From positions 661,090-725,089 of the forward strand of contig NZ_JSYZ01000009.1 of NCBI RefSeq assembly GCF_001293465.1: a DNA stretch of 64,000 nucleotides, in the 5' to 3' direction. Under the pieces are notes generated by a model. The model had not been told where the DNA came from. It searched no databases and saw nothing but the letters and a program-made list of their open reading frames with translations. Positions 58,776 to 64,000 of this stretch are shown here, piece by piece. Origin of the DNA: Pseudomonas asplenii. Its GTDB lineage: Bacteria > Pseudomonadota > Gammaproteobacteria > Pseudomonadales > Pseudomonadaceae. Every line of letters starts with the position of its first letter. Position 1 is the first letter of the stretch. The translations under genes and the position numbers were made by a program.

Positions 58776-59449
58776 CGGCAGCGCTCGTTGAACATGTAGC
58801 CCAGGCCACGCACGGTATCGATCGGCTTGAAGCCGACCGGCCCCTCCAGCTTGCGCCGCAGGCGACCGACCAGCACCTCGATCACGTTCGGATCACGCTC
58901 ATCGTCATCCGGGTACAACTGTTCCATCAGACGGTCCTTGGCGACCACCTGCTGATGGTGGCGCATCAGGTACTCGAGGATCCGGTACTCATAGGCCGTC
59001 AGGGCCAGCGGCTGCTCATCGAGCGAGGCCTGCTTGCGGTTGAGGTCGAGCAACAGGGGACCGGCGGTGATGGTCGACTGGGTAAAGCCGCTGGAGCGCC
59101 GCAGCAAGGCGTTCATCCGCGCCTCCAGCTCCTCGAACTGGAAAGGCTTGACCACATAGTCATCGGCCCCGGCGGCCAGCCCCTCGACCTTGTCCTGCCA
59201 ATTGCCGCGAGCGGTCAGGATCAGGATCGGGAAGGCCTTGCCACGGGTGCGCAACTGGCGGATCAGGTCCAGCCCGCCCATGCCGGGCAGGCCAAGATCG
59301 ATCACCGCCAGGTCATGATTGAACTGTTCGGTCTGGTACAGCGCCTCATCGGCATTGCCCACCGCCTCGACCACATGGCCGCTGTCGGTCAGCCGGGTCT
59401 GCAAGTGATGGCGCAGCAACGCCTCATCTTCTACCACCAGCAACTTCAT
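58772..59449 (-). CDS. phoP: Response regulator PhoP
   Basis: The product has 225 residues. The receiver has VVEDEALLRHHL, the phospho-Asp in LAVIDLGLPGMGG and Lys in YVVKPFQ; the winged helix has LTAYEYRILEYLMRHHQQVV and DPNVIEVLVGRLRRKL. PhoP-family members regulate Mg2+ transport and lipid A modification. It is upstream of phoQ. No oprH gene precedes it; instead the divergent pcpS gene lies upstream. Confidence 0.92.
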   Translation of the reverse strand: MKLLVVEDEALLRHHLQTRLTDSGHVVEAVGNADEALYQTEQFNHDLAVIDLGLPGMGGLDLIRQLRTRGKAFPILILTARGNWQDKVEGLAAGADDYVVKPFQFEELEARMNALLRRSSGFTQSTITAGPLLLDLNRKQASLDEQPLALTAYEYRILEYLMRHHQQVVAKDRLMEQLYPDDDERDPNVIEVLVGRLRRKLEGPVGFKPIDTVRGLGYMFNERCR

Positions 59450-59652
59450 AACGCTCTCCAACGATACGGGCATTGCATCACCACTAACGGTAACTCAGTT
59501 CTGCCAAAGTGTTTCGTAAAAGATACGGCCAACCAGCACTTGCAGACCCGGCGCATCATCACCGTTACAGGGTACCCAAGTGGCCCTGAACTCCCCCTGA
59601 ACACAGCCCGAATCGAATTCGCCACTATCCAGCCCCGGCCCGAGCCGGCAGA

Positions 59653-60387
59653 ATGTCCGGCATGAATCCACCCCATATCCTCCCCGCCTGCTGCACACCA
59701 CTCGACGACCATTGGCCGCTGCCCGTGGCCGTGCCCCACAGCGTGCTGCTGGGCACCCACTTCGACCCGACACGACTGGCGCCGGACGACTTCCAGCGCA
59801 GCCGGATCACGGCGCCCGCGAGTATCCAGCGCTCGGTTGCCAAGCGCCAGGCCGAATTCCTCGCCGGTCGCATCTGCGCCCGCGCCGCGCTGTTGAAGCT
59901 GGACGGCACCGACTGCGTACCGGCCATCGGGGAAGACCGCGCCCCCGTCTGGCCAGGCCATGCCTGTGGCTCGATCACCCATGGCACCGGGCGGGCCGCC
60001 GCCATCGTCGCCGACAAACAGCACTGGCGCGGCCTGGGGATGGACCTGGAAAACCTGTTGCCCCACGAACGGGCCGAACGCCTGGCCGGCGAAATCCTCA
60101 CGCCGGACGAGTTGCAACGCCTGGCGGCTGGCCCCGCCGAACGGGTCTCCCTGGCGGTGACCCTGACCTTCTCGGTCAAGGAAAGCCTGTTCAAGGCGCT
60201 GTACCCGCTGGTACTGCAGCGTTTCTATTTCGAGCACGCCGAAGTGCTGGAGTGGGACACACGGGGGCAGGTGCGGATGCGCCTGCTGACCGACCTCTCC
60301 GGCGAATGGCGCCAGGGTACCGAGCTGGATGCCCAGTACGTGGTGCAAGGGGAACATCTGCTGAGCCTGGTCAGCATTGCGGCCTGA
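59653..60387 (+). CDS. pcpS: 4'-phosphopantetheinyl transferase PcpS
   Basis: The product has 244 residues of the Sfp/EntD type. Key motifs are AKRQAEFLAGRICARAAL, EDRAPVWP, SITHG, WRGLGMDLENLL and FSVKESLFKALYP (magnesium and CoA binding). It moves the phosphopantetheine arm of CoA to acyl-carrier and NRPS carrier proteins and in Pseudomonas is the single enzyme for both. The start at 59653 fits the known size; another ATG lies three codons later. It is flanked by the PhoPQ and RstAB-like pairs. Confidence 0.93.
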   Translation: MSGMNPPHILPACCTPLDDHWPLPVAVPHSVLLGTHFDPTRLAPDDFQRSRITAPASIQRSVAKRQAEFLAGRICARAALLKLDGTDCVPAIGEDRAPVWPGHACGSITHGTGRAAAIVADKQHWRGLGMDLENLLPHERAERLAGEILTPDELQRLAAGPAERVSLAVTLTFSVKESLFKALYPLVLQRFYFEHAEVLEWDTRGQVRMRLLTDLSGEWRQGTELDAQYVVQGEHLLSLVSIAA

Positions 60388-60402
60388 ATCCGGCGGTGCT
60401 CC

Positions 60403-62013
60403 TCAGCCTTTCTCCTGATGCCGCGGCCAGCTCAGGCTGAAACAGGCCCCGCCCAGGTTCTTGCTCTTGCCGATCAGCGCCCGCCCATCGTGCCAGTGAA
60501 TGATCCGCCGGACGATCGACAACCCCAGCCCATGCCCGCCCGAAGCCCGCGTACGGCTGTTGTCCAGGCGCATGAACGGGGTGAAGATCCGCTCCCAGGC
60601 ACTCTCCGGTACGCCGGGACCGTCATCCTCGACATCGATCCGGCAACGCAGTTGCCCCACCTGGTAACTGATGCTGACCTGCGACTGCGCATGGCGCATG
60701 GCATTCGTGACCAGGTTCTGCAGCGCCCGGTGCAGGTAGCGCGGCTCGGCCTCGACCCAGGCGTCGTCACAGTCTGCCGCCGACAGGCAGATGCCCCGTG
60801 AAACCCGGACCTCGGCGCGCAACGGCGCCAGCTCGCCGATCACCTGGTTGACCATGGCATCGAGGTCGATACGCTGGAAGTTCAGCGCCGGCGAGCCCTG
60901 CTCCAGCCGCGCATAGGTGAGCATCTCATCCACCAGGCGATCCAGATCCTGGATATCGTTGTCCATCCCTTCCAGGTATTTGACGCGGGCCTGCTCGGTG
61001 GCCGCATCCCCGACCATTTCCAGGCCGAAACGCAGGCGCGCCACCGGCGTACGCAGCTCATGGGAGACCGCCCGCACCAGCTCGCGCTGGATCATCAGCG
61101 AACGTTGCAGGTGTTCGGCCATGTCATTGAAGGCCCCGGCCAGGCGCCCGATGGAATCCGCACCGCCGGCCGGGACGCGGGTTTCCAGGCTGCCCTGGGC
61201 GATTCGCGTGGCGGCCGAGGCCAGGCCACGCAAGCGCCGCTCCAACTGGCGGACCAGCAGGTAGACGATCAGGCCGATCAGGCTCAGCCCCAGCACCGCG
61301 ATCAGCACCAGCCACTGCGGCGGATAAGGGTTCATCTGGTACAGCGGGCCGATCTCCAGGACCCAGGGCGTTCCCGCCACCCCGGCAAATACCCGGATCG
61401 AATCACCGCCCTTGCCCAGGGCCATGACCGTATCACCCTCGGTGATGCGCCGGCGCTGGTCCTCATCCATGTCCGCCCGGTCGAGCCCCACCAGGCGCAT
61501 GTCGAAGCCGAAGCCCTTGTCCGTCTTCAAGGCGGCCAGGCGGGCCGGCTGCGCGGCGACCGGGTAGCGCACCAGCTCATCGGCCAGCAGATAGATGGTG
61601 GCCCGCGCCAGTTGCTCGCTGATCTGCTGGACGTCCCCGGCCAGCAGCAACTGCTCCTGCTCACTGATCAGGCGGTAGACCCGCGCGGCATGCGGGCCGC
61701 TCTGTACCACCAGGGCCTGGCCGCGCAGCACCCGGGTGCGCTGCCCGAGATCGAGGCCGGCGGCACTGATCGACTGCAGCGACAGCGGGATACCCAGCAG
61801 GCGCTCCCACACCACCAGGGCCCGACGACGCTCAATGTCGGCCATCGGCTGCAGGTTGTCGGCCATCAGTGAAAAGGTCCCGTGGGCCAGCCGCTCGCGG
61901 TACTGCTCGCCACGCACCTCGTTGAGCAGGTGAAAGGCCAGCACGCCAAGCAGCGCCACCAGCACCAGGGCGGCACACATGCCGCCATAGATGCGCAGGA
62001 AGATCGAGTTCAC
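60403..62013 (-). CDS. RstB-like sensor histidine kinase
   Basis: The product has 536 residues. It has an N-terminal helix (YGGMCAALVLVALLGVLAF), a long periplasmic sensor of about 220 residues, a second helix (WLVLIAVLGLSLIGLIVYLLV), HAMP, the phospho-His in RAVSHELRTPVARLRF and an HATPase (EDDGPGVP, GHGLGLSIV). It pairs with the upstream response regulator gene, which overlaps it by 4 bases. The sensory signal is unknown; the pair matches PA1157/PA1158, next to nrdA, as I remember PAO1. Confidence 0.88.
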   Translation of the reverse strand: MNSIFLRIYGGMCAALVLVALLGVLAFHLLNEVRGEQYRERLAHGTFSLMADNLQPMADIERRRALVVWERLLGIPLSLQSISAAGLDLGQRTRVLRGQALVVQSGPHAARVYRLISEQEQLLLAGDVQQISEQLARATIYLLADELVRYPVAAQPARLAALKTDKGFGFDMRLVGLDRADMDEDQRRRITEGDTVMALGKGGDSIRVFAGVAGTPWVLEIGPLYQMNPYPPQWLVLIAVLGLSLIGLIVYLLVRQLERRLRGLASAATRIAQGSLETRVPAGGADSIGRLAGAFNDMAEHLQRSLMIQRELVRAVSHELRTPVARLRFGLEMVGDAATEQARVKYLEGMDNDIQDLDRLVDEMLTYARLEQGSPALNFQRIDLDAMVNQVIGELAPLRAEVRVSRGICLSAADCDDAWVEAEPRYLHRALQNLVTNAMRHAQSQVSISYQVGQLRCRIDVEDDGPGVPESAWERIFTPFMRLDNSRTRASGGHGLGLSIVRRIIHWHDGRALIGKSKNLGGACFSLSWPRHQEKG

Positions 62014-62732
62014 AGGACCCGTTCTGCCGCCGCTTCCGGCACGAACAGATAGCCCTTGCTGCGAATGGTCTTGATCAGCCGCGGGTGTTCGGGGTCATCA
62101 CCGATCTTCGGGCGGATGCGCGAAATGCGCACATCGATGGAGCGGTCCTGGCCGTCGTAGCCGATCCCCCTCAGCGCGGTGAAGATCTCTTCCCGGGACA
62201 GAATCCGCCCGGCGTTGGCCACCAGCAGCCACAGCAGGTCGAATTCGGCACTGGTCAGTTCGATGCCGGCCTGGTCCAACCAGGCCTCGCGCAGGGCCTC
62301 ATCGATCACCAGCGGGCCGAACTGGAGGCGGCGGACCGGCGGCGTGGCGCTCTCGGACGGCTCGCTGCGCCGCAGCAACGCCTGGATCCGCGCCAGCAGC
62401 AGGCGCGGGCGTACGGGCTTGCAGACGTAGTCGTCGGCGCCCAGGTCCAGGCCCTGGATCTGGTCGAGGTCGTCGGTACGCGCGGTGAGCATGAGGATCA
62501 CCCCGTCATACGTATCACGGACCCTGCGGCAGATGCTCAGGCCGTCCTCGCCGGGCAGCATCAGGTCGAGGATCACCAGGTCCGGCTGCTCGCGCACGAT
62601 CCGCTCGACCGCCAGGGCGCCGTTGCCCTCGATGGAAACCCGCAAGCCATTGCCCTCGAGGTACTCGCGGGTCAGTTCGGCCAGACGCTCGTCATCCTCG
62701 ACTATCAATACCTGCCAGGCCTCTTGCTCCAC
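62010..62732 (-). CDS. RstA-like OmpR-family response regulator
   Basis: The product has 240 residues. The receiver has LIVEDDERLAELTREYL, phospho-Asp in LVILDLMLPGEDG and Lys in YVCKPVRP. The output domain has LTSAEFDLLWLLVANAGRILSREE and DRSIDVRISRIRPKIG. It is the first gene of the pair with the overlapping kinase and is divergent from nrdA. Confidence 0.9.
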   Translation of the reverse strand: MEQEAWQVLIVEDDERLAELTREYLEGNGLRVSIEGNGALAVERIVREQPDLVILDLMLPGEDGLSICRRVRDTYDGVILMLTARTDDLDQIQGLDLGADDYVCKPVRPRLLLARIQALLRRSEPSESATPPVRRLQFGPLVIDEALREAWLDQAGIELTSAEFDLLWLLVANAGRILSREEIFTALRGIGYDGQDRSIDVRISRIRPKIGDDPEHPRLIKTIRSKGYLFVPEAAAERVL

Positions 62733-63022
62733 GGGCTACCTCTACGTACGCATATCGGTTGGGAAAGGCTCCGCCCGTCTTTTTGTAATGATTCGGGCGG
62801 ATGATCAAAGCATGTGACCGGCCGATTGTAGCAACGGTGCGGCAATAGCACACAGGCTTGAATCAGCACTCGGTAACAGGCTTTTTCTGTGATAGGGTTC
62901 GCGCCCGCAAAAATCCGTCACGGACGTTTGCAGGCGGTAAAAAACAGTGACAAACGGTCCGATGCAGTGCTGCTGCGGCCTACGCGCGACTTCAGCCTTT
63001 CATACACAAATTACGCACAGTC

Positions 63023-63031
63023 TTATCCACA
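63023..63031. promoter_or_regulatory. DnaA box in the nrdA control region
   Basis: TTATCCACA is a perfect consensus DnaA box, 28-36 bp upstream of the first NrdR-like box. In E. coli nrdAB is also regulated by DnaA, so control by initiator protein is plausible here. Confidence 0.7.
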
Positions 63032-63058
63032 GGTAGTCCGTTGCAATCCCCCCCAAAA

Positions 63059-63105
63059 ACGCATTATCTTGTACCCCCGTGGAAAAAAAACCCTACATCT
63101 AGGGT
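63059..63105 (+). promoter_or_regulatory. Two NrdR boxes of nrdA
   Basis: ACGCATTATCTTGTAC (63059-63074) and ACCCTACATCTAGGGT (63090-63105) both fit the imperfect palindrome pattern of NrdR boxes, and their starts are 31 bp apart, about three helical turns, the usual paired spacing. A possible promoter (TTGCAA 63041-63046, 17-18 bases, TATCTT 63065-63070) overlaps the first box, consistent with repression by NrdR. Confidence 0.75.
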
Positions 63106-63290
63106 TTCTCCACCTCAAGCCCCAACATATTTCGGACGAAAAACTCAAGCTTTTTTCTTGCTCCCGAGGGGTTGAACTAAACAGATTTTTCGAAGACCAA
63201 ACCGCGCCTGCGGATGGCAGCCTTTTCCCCCTGTTGCGCGGGAAAACGGTACGGGTGTTGCAGTAGCAAGCTGTCAACCACCAGGAATTC

Positions 63291-63441
63291 GGCAGCGGGT
63301 CGCTGACCCGCTGCCAGCGAAACTTCGGCAAGGAAGCGGAGCCAAAAGCCCCCTTCCTACTGTCCCGAAGTGGTTATGCCCGACGACACTCGTCGGTTGT
63401 AGTGCTTCAGGACGGAACGGTGGGCACCGTCATGGTGCCCA
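63291..63441 (+). other. Structured 5' leader of nrdA (three hairpins)
   Basis: The first hairpin is GGCAGCGGGTC/GACCCGCTGCC (63291-63315, 11-bp perfect stem). The second is CCGACGA/TCGTCGG within a larger fold (about 63362-63415). The third is TGGGCACC/GGTGCCCA (63421-63441, 8 bp), ending about 20 bases before the ribosome site. None is followed by a T-run, so they look like RNA structures in the untranslated leader. Confidence 0.5.
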
Positions 63442-63469
63442 AACAAACATAAAGAACGTGGAGACACCC

Positions 63470-64000
63470 ATGCAAACCGACACAACTCGCGAGAACCCGC
63501 AGGGCACTGTGCCGCAGGCTTCCGATTCGAATCTGGATCTGTCCGCCACCGCGCCAGGCCAACTGCGCGTGATCAAGCGTAACGGCACTGTCGTTCCTTA
63601 CACCGATGACAAGATCACCGTCGCCATCACCAAAGCGTTCCTTGCAGTTGAAGGCGGCACCGCCGCTGCCTCGTCGCGCATTCACGACACCGTGGCGCGC
63701 CTGACCGAACAGGTCACCGCCACCTTCAAGCGCCGCATGCCTTCGGGCGGCACCATCCACATCGAGGAAATCCAGGACCAGGTCGAACTGGCCCTGATGC
63801 GTGCCGGCGAGCAGAAAGTCGCCCGCGACTACGTGATCTACCGTGACTCGCGTGCCAAGGAACGCGCCACCCGCGCGCCGGCCGAAGAGCCGGTCAACGC
63901 TCACCCGTCGATTCGCATCACCCGCGCCGACGGCAGCCTAGCACCACTGGACATGGGCCGCCTGAGCACCATCGTCAGCGAAGCCTGCGAAAGCCTGGAA
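63470..64000 (+). CDS. nrdA: Class Ia ribonucleotide reductase, alpha subunit (cut by window end)
   Basis: The first 177 codons are present, open to the window end. An N-terminal extension of about 30 residues leads to an ATP-cone (LRVIKRNGTVVPYTDDKITVAI), and a second ATP-cone begins at IRITRADGSLAPLD. Two cones in tandem are typical of Pseudomonas NrdA, where they set allosteric activity. The enzyme reduces ribonucleoside diphosphates together with NrdB. TGGAG lies 7-11 bases before the ATG. NrdR and DnaA sites lie in the leader. Confidence 0.95.
   Translation, partial: MQTDTTRENPQGTVPQASDSNLDLSATAPGQLRVIKRNGTVVPYTDDKITVAITKAFLAVEGGTAAASSRIHDTVARLTEQVTATFKRRMPSGGTIHIEEIQDQVELALMRAGEQKVARDYVIYRDSRAKERATRAPAEEPVNAHPSIRITRADGSLAPLDMGRLSTIVSEACESLE

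Larger units (their letters stand above)
62733..63469. other. Long nrdA leader and control region
   Basis: This gap of 737 bp lies between the RstA-like gene (-) and nrdA (+). Its right half holds a DnaA box, two NrdR boxes, a possible promoter and three hairpins, listed separately. The left half (62733-63000) shows no clear feature apart from the divergent promoter area. Confidence 0.7.

Overview
The window looks like chromosome of a fluorescent pseudomonad (Pseudomonas fluorescens complex). The grounds are high GC with GC-rich third positions, dispersed REP palindromes with the GCGGGCTTGCCCGC core, a 917-residue GacS with phospho-residues H294, D717 and H863, and gene neighbourhoods I recall from P. 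aeruginosa PAO1 (mazG-relA-rlmD-cysM-pirS-pirR/gacS-ldhA; phoPQ, dctA and pcpS nearby). I see no rRNA, tRNA, CRISPR array, prophage or insertion sequence. About 59 protein genes are supported, plus a cobalamin riboswitch, several intrinsic terminators and some regulatory palindromes.

Layout. 1-8606: the end of a hybrid histidine kinase, rmuC, a Sel1-like protein, a 930-base AT-richer gap, two small proteins (one resembling a phage protein), a FadL-family porin, a periplasmic glutathione peroxidase, and an MFS transporter with its MarR regulator and a 40-residue membrane peptide. 8679-17850: a ten-gene, almost wholly translationally coupled cobalamin operon on the minus strand (cobO-cobB-bluB-cbiB-cobD-cobQ-cobU-cobT-cobC-cobS) behind a cobalamin riboswitch. 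17870-22710: an accessory-looking block of class III aminotransferase, FlK-type thioesterase, EamA exporter, LysR regulator and an acyl-CoA dehydrogenase. 22909-36191: mostly housekeeping genes (sugar dehydrogenase, O-methyltransferase, two NlpC/P60 lipoproteins, hda, an AI-2E permease, purMN, mazG) and several Pseudomonas-type hypotheticals.

36331-47209 carries relA, rlmD, cysM, the PirRS-like two-component pair without a siderophore receptor, gacS and ldhA. 47307-53313 holds small envelope and redox genes, ttcA, a Yip1-family protein and a SprT-like protein. 53387-62732 has a CaiB-type CoA transferase, dctA with a sigma-54 promoter, an AraC regulator with repeated palindromes upstream, phoPQ, the phosphopantetheinyl transferase gene pcpS and an RstAB-like pair. 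The window ends inside nrdA, whose long structured leader carries a consensus DnaA box and two NrdR-like boxes 31 bp apart.

The best candidate for something undescribed is the 18.0-22.7 kb block. It couples a CoA-thioester-handling dehydrogenase and thioesterase to an aminotransferase and a small-molecule exporter under a dedicated LysR regulator, and begins next to a 17-bp hairpin. Its product cannot be read from sequence alone. Other points worth checking are the AraC operator array, the MarR operators, the nrdA leader and the small membrane peptide.
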